Shown: positions 17,264 to 24,998 of the stretch, in pieces
Layout: each line of letters opens with the position of its first letter
Position numbering within the stretch: position 1 is the stretch's first letter
Assembly (NCBI RefSeq): GCF_900110645.1
Contig: NZ_FOFB01000013.1
Span: 62,001 to 126,000, forward strand
Length of the DNA: 64,000 nt
Reading direction: 5' to 3'
Origin: Neolewinella agarilytica
GTDB lineage: Bacteria > Bacteroidota > Bacteroidia > Chitinophagales > Saprospiraceae
The notes under the pieces: generated by a model
What the model saw: only the letters and a program-made list of their open reading frames with translations
The model's database searches: none
What the model was told of the DNA's origin: nothing
Made by a program: the position numbers and the translations under genes

Positions 17264-18031
17264 ATGCAAAGGAAACTTCTTTTCCCCTCTATTTTCATTC
17301 TCCTCCTGCTCTCCTTCTCAGGAGCGGCACAAGGGTTAGCCGGTGCCAAAAACCTGGATCGTGCGGTACTGATGCACCTTGGCTACGGGCCAATATTCAG
17401 CAGCGGAGACCTGCAGGATCGCTTCGGTAATGGCTTTTCGCTGGATGGCGGCCTTACCTGGCTGCCCGCTAACTCAAATCTGGAGCTCGGCTTTCGCGTA
17501 CAGTTTGGCTTTGGAGATCAGGTGAAAGAAGATGTCCTGGCAGGTTTACGGACCAGCAATGGCTTCGTCATCGGGAATCAGCGGGAACCCGCTGATATTC
17601 AACTTCGGCAGCGGCAGATCTTTCTCGGACCGGCCCTTGGCTACACGCTCAAGATCGGTAAAAACCAGCGAGCTGGCCTCCACCTCAAAACGAGTGTTGG
17701 CTATTTTTTCCACCGGATCCGCCTGCAGGAGGATGCCGTACAAAATGTCCCCCAGCTTAATGATGAATTGAGTGCCGGTTATGACCGGCTGACGGGCGGG
17801 CTGGCCATCCATCAATTCATTGGTTATCAGCAACTGGCCTTTGACCGAAGGCTCAACTTTTACCTGGGCGCAGAAATGACGGCAGGCTTTACCAAAGGTC
17901 TGCGGACCTTCGATATTCCGCTGGGAACTCCTCCCTCTTCGGAAGGGCGAACCGATATTGTCCTCGGCCTGAAGGCAGGTTTAATCATTCCGTTTTACTT
18001 CGGGGAGGGGCGCGAGATTTTTTATAGATAA
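17264..18031 (+). CDS. Outer membrane beta-barrel-like secreted protein
   Basis: 255 residues from MQRKLLFPSIF; this start gives a clean signal peptide ending SGAAQ and follows the TATCTTTG box. The mature part has alternating polar/aromatic strands (GYGPIFSSGDLQDRFGNGFS, LELGFRVQFGFG, RAGLHLKTSVGYFFHRIRL, LNFYLGAEMTAGFTKG) and ends in a strand, as expected for a small barrel. No named family recognised. waaA follows 16 bp later on the same strand. Confidence 0.65.
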   Translation: MQRKLLFPSIFILLLLSFSGAAQGLAGAKNLDRAVLMHLGYGPIFSSGDLQDRFGNGFSLDGGLTWLPANSNLELGFRVQFGFGDQVKEDVLAGLRTSNGFVIGNQREPADIQLRQRQIFLGPALGYTLKIGKNQRAGLHLKTSVGYFFHRIRLQEDAVQNVPQLNDELSAGYDRLTGGLAIHQFIGYQQLAFDRRLNFYLGAEMTAGFTKGLRTFDIPLGTPPSSEGRTDIVLGLKAGLIIPFYFGEGREIFYR

Positions 18032-18047
18032 AGTCCTTCTACCTCAC

Positions 18048-19307
18048 ATGCCCATTCTCTACCGCCTAGGAACTGCCCTATACCACACGGCCATACGGCT
18101 GGCGGGAGCAGTAGGCAACCCCAAAGCAAAGGAATGGGTACAGGGCCGCAAAAACGCGGCTCCCCTACCCGACCATCTCCGCCCCGAGCGGCGGAAAGCC
18201 GGGGAGAAACTCCTTTGGGTCCACTGTGCAAGCCTTGGAGAGTGGGAACAGGGTCGCCCCGTAGTGGAAGCACTACAGGCCGCTAACCCCGGCTGGAAGA
18301 CGGTGCTGACCTTCTACAGCCCCAGTGGATATCAACGCTGCAAGAACAGCGAAATAGTCGATTTTGTGACCTACCTGCCTCCGGATAGTCCCCGAAACGC
18401 AGACCAGTGGCAGCGGGAGCTGCGGCCCGACCTGGCCGTGTTCGTCAAATACGAGTTCTGGTATTACCATCTGGAAGCCCTGTTCAGCTACAAGGTGCCC
18501 ACTTTTTTGGTAGCGGCCAGCTTCCGGGCCGATCAACGGTTCTTCAGCAAATCCGGTGACTGGTGGCGGGGGGTACTTCAATTGTTTACGGGCATCATTA
18601 CCCAGACGGAGTCAGACGCCAGTTTGCTCATGAATCGCGGCGGAGTCCCCGCAGAAATCGTTCGGGTGGGCGGAGACCCGCGCATGGACCGGACGCTGGC
18701 GCTGGCGGAAGCCCCCTTCGAAGATCCCCTGCTGGCGGCCTTTACGGCTCCGGCGGTAACAACGATTATTGCGGGCTCCGTCTGGCCGGACGATCTTAAG
18801 GCACTGTGGTTAGCTTGGGATAAGCTGCCGGACACAGTACGCATCATTCTGGCGCCCCACGAGCTGCATAAGCAGGAGCTGGCGCAAACGCAGGTGCAAT
18901 GGAGTGCTAAGCGATATACGCAGTCGCAGGCCGAAGAGCTCACCGACGCCCGCGTTCTTTTGTTAGACACCATTGGCATCCTCAGCAGGGCCTACCGCTA
19001 CGGAGAGCTGGCCTACGTGGGCGGTGCCTTCCGCACCGGCCTCCACAACACCCTGGAGCCGCTGGCCTATGGCCTGCCGACGGTATTTGGCCCCAAGCAC
19101 CAAAAATTCCCCGAAGCCGCCGCAGCGATAGCGGGCGGCGGAGCCTTTTCCGTTACCTCCGGAGGAGAGCTGGCCGTCGTGCTGGAAGAATTGCTCGATG
19201 AGGAAAATCGAGCCCGGGCCAGCAAAGCCCAGCGGGCACTGGCCGGGGCTAACGCTGGTGCGGCTGCGCGCACCGCCCAACTCATCAATAATTGGGACCA
19301 TGACTAA
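18048..19307 (+). CDS. waaA: 3-deoxy-D-manno-octulosonic acid (Kdo) transferase
   Basis: GT30 family enzyme that adds Kdo to lipid A precursor at the inner membrane. 419 residues, normal length. Visible: LLWVHCASLGEWEQGRPVVEAL (acceptor site with the catalytic Glu), FYSPSGYQ, LAVFVKYEFWYYHLEAL, IIAGSVWPDD, APHELH, and AYVGGAFRTGLHNTLEPLAYGLPTVFGP. Its 3' end overlaps the next gene by 8 bp. Residues LAQTQVQW are encoded by a near-match to the dispersed repeat at 18881-18902. Presence implies a Kdo-containing lipopolysaccharide. Confidence 0.95.
   Translation: MPILYRLGTALYHTAIRLAGAVGNPKAKEWVQGRKNAAPLPDHLRPERRKAGEKLLWVHCASLGEWEQGRPVVEALQAANPGWKTVLTFYSPSGYQRCKNSEIVDFVTYLPPDSPRNADQWQRELRPDLAVFVKYEFWYYHLEALFSYKVPTFLVAASFRADQRFFSKSGDWWRGVLQLFTGIITQTESDASLLMNRGGVPAEIVRVGGDPRMDRTLALAEAPFEDPLLAAFTAPAVTTIIAGSVWPDDLKALWLAWDKLPDTVRIILAPHELHKQELAQTQVQWSAKRYTQSQAEELTDARVLLLDTIGILSRAYRYGELAYVGGAFRTGLHNTLEPLAYGLPTVFGPKHQKFPEAAAAIAGGGAFSVTSGGELAVVLEELLDEENRARASKAQRALAGANAGAAARTAQLINNWDHD
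18881..18902 (+). repeat. Dispersed motif inside waaA
   Basis: GGCGCAAACGCAGGTGCAAT then GG matches the motif at about 19 of 22 positions and reads A-Q-T-Q-V-Q in frame. Confidence 0.5.
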
Positions 19308-20169
19308 GCCACTATCACCTTGCTCTTTTTGGTCCTTTCTCTGCACCTGCGGCATCGCCCTGCTGATCTCCTTTCCACTGAGTGGCCAGCCGCTCTCTCC
19401 GGAAGCCAGCCTCAACCGGGCCTTCGAAAAAGGTAATCTCATGGTGGCCATCTCCGCCCAGAGCTGGCGCCCCGGGCTCTGCATGGCCGCCGCACGGGTA
19501 CAAACCGGCAAAAGTGTAAGCCTCTCGCTGAGCCTTAGCGCCCGGAAGAGCTATACTTTTATCTCCACCGCCGAGCAGGAATCGACGGACGTAGACCTCT
19601 ATTTACGGGATCAGGACGGAAAAATCATCGCCAGCGATAGCGAAACCGACGGTACTCCGGTGATCGAATTTCGCGTTCCCGAAACCGGAAACTACCAGCT
19701 TCAGCTACATATCCCTGCTTCGGACCAAGGGACGAATTTTGTCTCACTGAGCCTTTTGGAAAGCAGCGGACGACAGATCATCGAGGAGGAGTACCGGAAC
19801 CTGACGGCCAGTTTCTTCGCCAGCAGCGAAGAGATCATATCGGCTTACCCCAAGGTTCGCTGGCAGTCAACTATTAACCAGTGGTGTCTCTTCGGTTTTT
19901 CGTTGGATCAAAAGGAAGGACACACCTTCCAGCAACTGCGCCTGGATGCTGCCCGCTACTACTTTGCCGCTGCCGGAGGGCCTGCATGTCAGAACATTGA
20001 CCTATATTTAGCCAACCAGAAAAATGAAATTGTTGCTCTGGACAAAGCCCCCGACGCACTGCCCTTACTGGAATATGTCAGCAATAACAGTCAATCGTGT
20101 AATCTGCGAATCGAGGTCAAACGTTCCTCCGGGCCCGGCTTCATTTTACTTGGTCTCTTTCATCAGTAA
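19300..20169 (+). CDS. Secreted protein with two beta-sandwich (PPC-like) domains
   Basis: 289 residues from the ATG at 19300, which overlaps the waaA stop by 8 bp (ATGACTAA), so translation is probably coupled. The first 30 residues form a signal peptide ending PLSGQ. Two related domains follow: SVSLSLSLSARKSYTFISTA, VDLYLRDQDGKII and FRVPETGNYQLQL, then QNIDLYLANQKNEIVALDKA. These resemble bacterial pre-peptidase C-terminal domains. No enzyme motif. The signal peptide codons include a copy of the dispersed TGCACCTGCG motif at 19337-19360, here in a different reading frame. Confidence 0.6.
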   Translation: MTKPLSPCSFWSFLCTCGIALLISFPLSGQPLSPEASLNRAFEKGNLMVAISAQSWRPGLCMAAARVQTGKSVSLSLSLSARKSYTFISTAEQESTDVDLYLRDQDGKIIASDSETDGTPVIEFRVPETGNYQLQLHIPASDQGTNFVSLSLLESSGRQIIEEEYRNLTASFFASSEEIISAYPKVRWQSTINQWCLFGFSLDQKEGHTFQQLRLDAARYYFAAAGGPACQNIDLYLANQKNEIVALDKAPDALPLLEYVSNNSQSCNLRIEVKRSSGPGFILLGLFHQ

Positions 20170-20213
20170 ACCTGATCGGGCATTTACCCCGGTCGCAATA
20201 CTCCCTTTTTATT

Positions 20214-20420
20214 ATGGCTAAAGTCCTCAAAGTAATCGAAGTACTCGCAGAAAGTAGCGACAGCTACGAAGATGCCATCCGCAACGCCGTAGAGAGCACC
20301 TCCAAGTCCGTTCGTCACGTACGTTCTGCTTACATCAATGAGCAATCCGTCACCGTGAAGGATGGCAAGGTGGATAAGTTCCGCGTCAACGTGAAAATCA
20401 CTTTCGAAGTGGATGTTTAG
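20214..20420 (+). CDS. Dodecin family flavin-binding protein
   Basis: 68 residues, full dodecin length: MAKVLKVIEVLAESSDSYED, AIRNAVESTSKSVRHVRSAY, then strands ending KITFEVDV. Dodecins form hollow dodecamers that store or buffer flavins in the cytoplasm. It is followed by a strong bidirectional terminator, so it is probably transcribed alone or as the last gene of the run from the left. Confidence 0.93.
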   Translation: MAKVLKVIEVLAESSDSYEDAIRNAVESTSKSVRHVRSAYINEQSVTVKDGKVDKFRVNVKITFEVDV

Positions 20421-20440
20421 GGAAAACAAGCTCCCTTAGC

Positions 20441-20485
20441 AAAAAAAACGCCACCTACTGTCATTCAGTGGGTGGCGTTTTTTTG
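20441..20485. terminator. Bidirectional intrinsic terminator
   Basis: A8 precedes and T7 follows the stem ACGCCACC.ACTG / CAGT.GGTGGCGT. It serves dodecin from the left and the thioredoxin-like gene from the right. Confidence 0.9.
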
Positions 20486-20500
20486 GGGGTAGCATTGGCT

Positions 20501-20995
20501 TTACTTAGCGGCCAGTCGTTTGATCACTCTATCGACTTCCTCTTCCCGGCCTTTCTCGTAACCCGTAAAGGACTTAACGATATTCCCTTTTCCGTCCAGA
20601 ATATACATCTGTGGGATGCTTCGGAATCCGAGCTTGCCCTGCAGTTTACCGTCCGTATCCACCAGAATGTCGTATTTCCATCCCTTGCGCTTTACGAGCG
20701 GGTTAATGCGGTTGATCATGTGCCGTTGGTCAACACTGACAGCTACGAAGCGGGCACCGTATTCGCTTTGCCACTTATTGAGGTAAGACTTCATGTGATC
20801 CAGCTCCATGTGACAGGGCATACACCAGGTTGCCCAAACGGCAATGACGGTTGGCTTACCGTCACCAACATAATCCGCCAGAGAGGCTGGTTGCTGGCTG
20901 ACCGTCACGAGATCAGGAGTAGGAAAAGCTTTTTGGGCGTTAAGGCCCGCCGTCATACAAAGCAGTAGCAACGGCAACAGTAAGTTCTTGAACAT
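20501..20995 (-). CDS. TlpA-like periplasmic thioredoxin-fold protein
   Basis: 164 residues with a signal peptide (1-20, ending GLNAQ) and a redoxin domain. The active site is WATWCMPC with Cys58 and Cys61, and the cis-proline loop is RSIPQMYILDG. It probably acts as a periplasmic disulfide reductase or oxidase in cytochrome maturation or envelope repair. It shares a terminator with dodecin. Confidence 0.88.
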   Translation of the reverse strand: MFKNLLLPLLLLCMTAGLNAQKAFPTPDLVTVSQQPASLADYVGDGKPTVIAVWATWCMPCHMELDHMKSYLNKWQSEYGARFVAVSVDQRHMINRINPLVKRKGWKYDILVDTDGKLQGKLGFRSIPQMYILDGKGNIVKSFTGYEKGREEEVDRVIKRLAAK

Positions 20996-21088
20996 CTTAT
21001 TTCTTTTACGGAGAGTAAACGTCCACTCCCCGTATTAATGTTACCCGAAGATAGGTTATTGTTATCTTAATGTGTTAATACATGGAAC

Positions 21089-21706
21089 CTATCCCATCTC
21101 CTGAACCACTTCTTTAACCTGTGGCATCATCCGCTTCAGCATTGACTCAATTCCGGACTTCAGGGTAACCGTTGAGCTCGGACAGCCGCTGCAGGAGCCC
21201 TGCATGATCACGGTCACCACACCTTCATGGTAGCTTTTGAATTCGATGTTACCACCATCCATTTCTACGGCTGGTTTCACGTAGGTATCGATGAGATCTT
21301 TGATTTGCTTGACGGTTTCCGCATCGTCTTCGCTGTAATCATAGCTATCACCACGCTCAGCTTCCAGGCGGGCGACCTCTTCGGCAAAACCTTCTTTGAT
21401 GATGGCTTTATCTTCCTGCAGGTATTCTTTGATGAATTCCTTGAGCTTAAGCATGATATCGTCCCAGGAGTAGTTGAACTCCTTCGTCAGGGTCACATAG
21501 TTATTGGCGATGTATACCTTTTGTACGTAAGGAAAATCGTAGAGGGCCGATGCCAGCTCCGACCATTCCCGGGCGAAGGATTCTTCCTTAAACTCTGCCG
21601 TACCGTTGAAAAGCATACGGTTGGTGACGAACTTGAGGCTCTCCGGATTAGGCGTTTGCTCGGTATAGAGTAGTACGGGGCGCTTTTTGGTGGCGACTTC
21701 GCTCAT
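21089..21706 (-). CDS. Nfu-type iron-sulfur cluster carrier
   Basis: 205 residues from MSEVATKKR; the upstream in-frame extension has no family match. Residues 8-100 are an Nfu N-terminal domain (LLYTEQTPNPESLKFVTNRML, REWSELASALYDFPYVQKVYI). Residues 125-205 are the NifU C-terminal domain with Cys172 and Cys175 in GSCSGCPSSTVTL, which bridge a 4Fe-4S cluster between two subunits. It delivers clusters to target enzymes in the cytoplasm. Confidence 0.9.
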   Translation of the reverse strand: MSEVATKKRPVLLYTEQTPNPESLKFVTNRMLFNGTAEFKEESFAREWSELASALYDFPYVQKVYIANNYVTLTKEFNYSWDDIMLKLKEFIKEYLQEDKAIIKEGFAEEVARLEAERGDSYDYSEDDAETVKQIKDLIDTYVKPAVEMDGGNIEFKSYHEGVVTVIMQGSCSGCPSSTVTLKSGIESMLKRMMPQVKEVVQEMG

Positions 21707-21850
21707 AATATTTTTTTTGTGCCTGAAGGGGCGTTTGGCTGGTAAACGCCTGTTCCACCAAGAGGGTTTAATGCCCGTTTGCCCGAGAATTAAACAAAGG
21801 CCAACCATTTCCCGTACTTATCCCATCTTTACACCAAAATATACCTTCTA

Positions 21851-22726
21851 ATGCGTCACTTTTTATTGCTGATTCTTCCCCTGGCTTTCTCCCTTTCTAT
21901 CTCCGCTCAGGAGTTTAGTGGAGGTTTTCGTGCCGGTCTTAACTTTATTAGTTTTTCTGGCGATCAGGAAATGAGTTCTGTTACAGATGCTACATATGAG
22001 ACCTTTAACCGCACCACCGGTTTCCACGTTGGGGCCACTTTCGCGTTGGCATTCACGGATCTGGTAGGCATTAAAGCAGACCTCATGTACAGCCAAAAAG
22101 GAGGAGAGATCCGGTATGAAGGCCCTTCTTACTTTTACCTTTATGCCAATCAGGATGACCTGGAGGGATCGGTTATCTTTGGTGACCGCAGCAGTGAATA
22201 CGACGTCGTCAATAGCTTCATCGATATTCCCCTGACGGCCTACTACCGGCTTGGCCCGCTGGAAATTGAAGGCGGCCTGAGCGCTGCCTTCATGGTCAAT
22301 AGCCGGGTCTCCGGCGGAGCGACCTACAACACGAATACTTTCGGAATCGACAACGACATTGTCTTTAACGTAGATGGCAATTATTTTCAGGACAGAGCCG
22401 GCGGAGGTGGTATTATCTCCCGATCCTCCACTCCGCTACCACGTACGGATGTATTCCCTCCCGACGTTATTTCGGCCTATTACAATTCTAACAGCGACGA
22501 GAAACTGTACAGACGGCTTGATTTTGCCGCCGTTATCGGTCTTAGTTTCTACCTCAATAACGGACTCTTCATTGGTGCTCGTTACCAACACGGCCTAACG
22601 GACGCTACTCTGGGTGAAAATGACCTCCGGATAACTAACGAAGACTTAGTTGGTGGCCGGGAGTTTAACACCGAAGACACTGACAACAGCCGGGTTATTC
22701 AGGCTAGTGTCGGTTTCCGGTTTTAG
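21851..22726 (+). CDS. PorT-type outer membrane beta-barrel protein
   Basis: 291 residues, signal peptide 1-19 ending SISAQ. The pattern GGFRAGLNFISFSGDQ, FHVGATFALAFTDLVGIKADLMY, QKGGEI, and late FAAVIGLSFYLNNGLFIGARY with a final VIQASVGFRF is typical of the outer-membrane beta-barrel domain common in Bacteroidota. Ligand and role unknown. Confidence 0.82.
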   Translation: MRHFLLLILPLAFSLSISAQEFSGGFRAGLNFISFSGDQEMSSVTDATYETFNRTTGFHVGATFALAFTDLVGIKADLMYSQKGGEIRYEGPSYFYLYANQDDLEGSVIFGDRSSEYDVVNSFIDIPLTAYYRLGPLEIEGGLSAAFMVNSRVSGGATYNTNTFGIDNDIVFNVDGNYFQDRAGGGGIISRSSTPLPRTDVFPPDVISAYYNSNSDEKLYRRLDFAAVIGLSFYLNNGLFIGARYQHGLTDATLGENDLRITNEDLVGGREFNTEDTDNSRVIQASVGFRF

Positions 22727-22760
22727 GCTCTCCTCCAATATTTCGATTCCAGTGCCCCGA

Positions 22761-24218
22761 TTACCGGCTCTTGTGCATCTGAATAGCCTGTGCTAACTGC
22801 TCCACCTTCAGGTTCTTGGCCACAATCTTGCGGTCCGGGCCAAGCAGATAAAGCTCCGGCGTATTGTCTACATAATAGGTCTTAAAGATACTCCGATTGG
22901 TGGGGTCAAACACGTTAGTGAATGGCTGCAAACGATAAGCCTGCACGAAGCCTTTCCATTTAGCGGCATCCGTGTCAAGGGCGATGGCGTATACATCCAG
23001 ATCATTCTTCAGGCTCTGATAAGCCTGCGTTAGTTTGGGAGTCTGCTCAATACAGTGATCACACTCCGGGTTGTACATAAAGACTGCGATGTAAGGCTTT
23101 TTAAGGTCGTACAGACGCTTGCCTTTACCGTCCAGCCCCGGAACGGTGATGTCAGGTCCGGCTTGCCCCTTCAGACTGTAAGCCATCTGGTCTGCGCGTT
23201 GTTGCAGTCCGAAGACAGTCATACTATCTGACCAGAACGCCCGCTCACGGGTGAAGTAGTTCTGAATCATGTGAACGTGAATGGCCTCGGCGTCCATTAC
23301 CGTAGACTTTCCCGGTTCATACTGCAGGGTAATCCAGTTAGCGAAGAATTTGAAGAAGTCCGGTTTATCAATGGCTTTGGCTATCAGGAAGTCGCTGGCC
23401 GCCTTAATGGAATCGGCGTTCTGTGGCGTCAGTTCTTTGATGTACCGCTTAAGCTTATTGAAAATAACCGGCGTCCGCAGCAGGCGGTCGTCATTGAAGT
23501 TGACGCCGTTCCAAAAGTCCCGCCGGAAGGCGACCACCTGCCCTTCTTCATCAACCTGACCATCGGGTCGGCGAATATCTCTTAGTTGTGGATTTTGCCC
23601 GCCACGCTTAAAGGAGGTAAACAGAGAATTTGGTGCCTGTTTATAAAGCCCCTCCAGATGAGCCATCCGCTGATCGACTAAAGCCCGACGTTCAGCCTGT
23701 AGTCTGTCGTAATCAGGGCTACCCTTGCTTGCGGAGCGTAGCTGCGCCCCAAGATTCCGGAACTGATCCTGCTGACTGTTTTCGTACCGAAGGGCCTCGT
23801 ACAAAAGCTCATTGTCCTGGCTACCTTTCACGACCATAGTTCCAACGGCATCCGGCATACTGGCCGTCATGGTGAAAGTCTGGTCCTCCGTAATCAGCAT
23901 CTGCACTCCGGAGCCGTCCGAAAAGTAAGCATAGTAATGCCCCTGAGGATAGGGTTCGCTTCGCTGAAACACGATGGCGTTACCGTCAATTCTCGCCGTA
24001 TCTACCCGGTATTGTTGTTCCATCAACTGACCGATCAGTAGTGCTCCGGGAAGCGGAGCGCCAGCCACTTCCACTCGTATATTAGGAGATTCCAGATTAG
24101 CAGAACCCGGCGCGGACGCTGGTGCAGTGGACGCTCCCGAGGAAGCAGAAACCGTTCCTCCCGTATCGCCACAGGCCAGGAGTAAAAGAATGGGTAGAAG
24201 TAAAGCGTAGAAGCGCAT
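22761..24218 (-). CDS. Thioredoxin-fold lipoprotein (DUF5106-like)
   Basis: 485 residues from MRFYALLLPILLLLACGD; the lipobox places lipidated Cys16 at the cell envelope. Residues about 45-140 form a beta domain of the DUF4369 kind (IRVEVAGAPLPGALLIGQLM, AYFSDGSGVQMLI). A helical DUF5106-like middle follows, and the C-terminal 130 residues are a redoxin domain with Cys386 and Cys389 (NPECDHCIEQTP) and cis-proline at VDNTPELYLLG. Probably an envelope thiol-disulfide exchanger. TACCTTTG lies 17 nt before the start. Confidence 0.85.
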   Translation of the reverse strand: MRFYALLLPILLLLACGDTGGTVSASSGASTAPASAPGSANLESPNIRVEVAGAPLPGALLIGQLMEQQYRVDTARIDGNAIVFQRSEPYPQGHYYAYFSDGSGVQMLITEDQTFTMTASMPDAVGTMVVKGSQDNELLYEALRYENSQQDQFRNLGAQLRSASKGSPDYDRLQAERRALVDQRMAHLEGLYKQAPNSLFTSFKRGGQNPQLRDIRRPDGQVDEEGQVVAFRRDFWNGVNFNDDRLLRTPVIFNKLKRYIKELTPQNADSIKAASDFLIAKAIDKPDFFKFFANWITLQYEPGKSTVMDAEAIHVHMIQNYFTRERAFWSDSMTVFGLQQRADQMAYSLKGQAGPDITVPGLDGKGKRLYDLKKPYIAVFMYNPECDHCIEQTPKLTQAYQSLKNDLDVYAIALDTDAAKWKGFVQAYRLQPFTNVFDPTNRSIFKTYYVDNTPELYLLGPDRKIVAKNLKVEQLAQAIQMHKSR

Positions 24219-24235
24219 AATTTTCAATTGTGGGG

Positions 24236-24243
24236 CAAAGGTA
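24236..24243 (-). promoter_or_regulatory. -7 box TACCTTTG of the lipoprotein gene
   Basis: On the minus strand TACCTTTG lies 17 nt upstream of the ATG at 24218, matching TAnnTTTG exactly. Confidence 0.5.
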
Positions 24244-24331
24244 CGGAAGGGGGAGAATTGATATCCTGCCCTTAGTGTTCGAAGTATAAATGCTTCTATT
24301 AACTCGATATCGGAGAGGGCCCAGGCCAAAT

Positions 24332-24474
24332 CCAGACCCTCAAAGGAACTCAGTCCTCCGCTACGCTTCGTGCTGAGCACCTTCGAGGTCTTAAAACATT
24401 GGGTAATTGTCAAGGACCTCGAAGGTGTTGGCCCGTAGCCGGAGGCGGAGTAGCCAACTCCTTTGAGGGTCCGG
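24332..24474. repeat. 143-bp palindromic (RAYT-related) element, inverted copy
   Basis: Begins CCAGACCCTCAAAGG and ends CCTTTGAGGGTCCGG, with inner arms CACCTTCGAGGTC and AGGACCTCGAAGGTG around a short AT-rich centre. Length and architecture equal the two short elements at 60.6 and 61.7 kb, in opposite orientation. It lies beside the duplicated segment preceding tRNA-Gly. Confidence 0.8.
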
Positions 24475-24488
24475 CTTTGGGGCATGCG

Positions 24489-24762
24489 ATGACTCCTTCG
24501 TCGTGATCGCTTACGCTCTGAGTTCGAACAATTACGACAAAGAAAAGCTTCCCTTCCCAAAACGCACAAGGGCCATCATCCCGGAGGATAACGGCCCTTT
24601 GACGCGTAGTGGAGCGGATTACAAGATGACTCCTTCGTCGTGATCGCTTACGCTCTGAGTTCGAACAATTACGACAAAGAAAAGCTCCCCTTCCCCAAAC
24701 GCACAAGGGCCATCATCCCGGAGGATAACGGCCCTTTGACGCGTAGTGGAGCGGATTACAAG
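24489..24762. repeat. Tandem duplication of 137 bp containing a tRNA 3' end
   Basis: Copies at 24489-24625 and 24626-24762 differ at only a few bases. Each carries a GGGCC hairpin and the last 12 bases of tRNA-Gly (GCGGATTACAAG on plus) with CCA. Only the right copy continues into a whole tRNA. The left copy is thus a tRNA 3' fragment, as left by unequal exchange or by integration at a tRNA. Confidence 0.85.
24705..24736 (-). terminator. Hairpin downstream of tRNA-Gly
   Basis: AAGGGCC pairs with GGCCCTT, with partial extension (ATCATCC / GGATAAC). The tail on the minus strand is GTGCGTTTGGGG, a weak U-run. The duplicate lies at 24568-24599. Confidence 0.5.
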
Positions 24763-24822
24763 ATTCGAACCTGCGACCTCAACCTTGGCAAGGTTGCGCT
24801 CTACCAACTGAGCTAAATCCGC
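24747..24822 (-). tRNA. tRNA-Gly (anticodon GCC)
   Basis: Reads GCGGATT acceptor, TAGCTCAGTTGGTAGAGC D-arm, anticodon arm CAACC-TTGCCAA-GGTTG (anticodon GCC), GGTTCGAATC T-arm, AATCCGC acceptor, discriminator U and an encoded CCA. All four stems pair. It decodes GGC and GGU. Confidence 0.97.
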
Positions 24823-24865
24823 GTCTGCTGGCTGCTCAGCCAAGTGCTCTATTGCTAAAGCGATG

Positions 24866-24897
24866 CAAATATAGGGCGTTTCAAAAGACCCTTGCAA
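24866..24897 (-). promoter_or_regulatory. Promoter of tRNA-Gly
   Basis: On the minus strand TTG (24895-24897) and TATATTTG (24866-24873) are 21 nt apart, fitting the Bacteroidota -33/-7 pattern. The tRNA starts about 43 nt downstream. Confidence 0.6.
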
Positions 24898-24998
24898 GTA
24901 AAATGGCTTAAAAGAGAATAAAAGTTGCAGCGAAATGAGGCAATTTATTGATTATCAATTTAATGGAAGACAAAAAAAAATCATCCTACATTTGAGCC

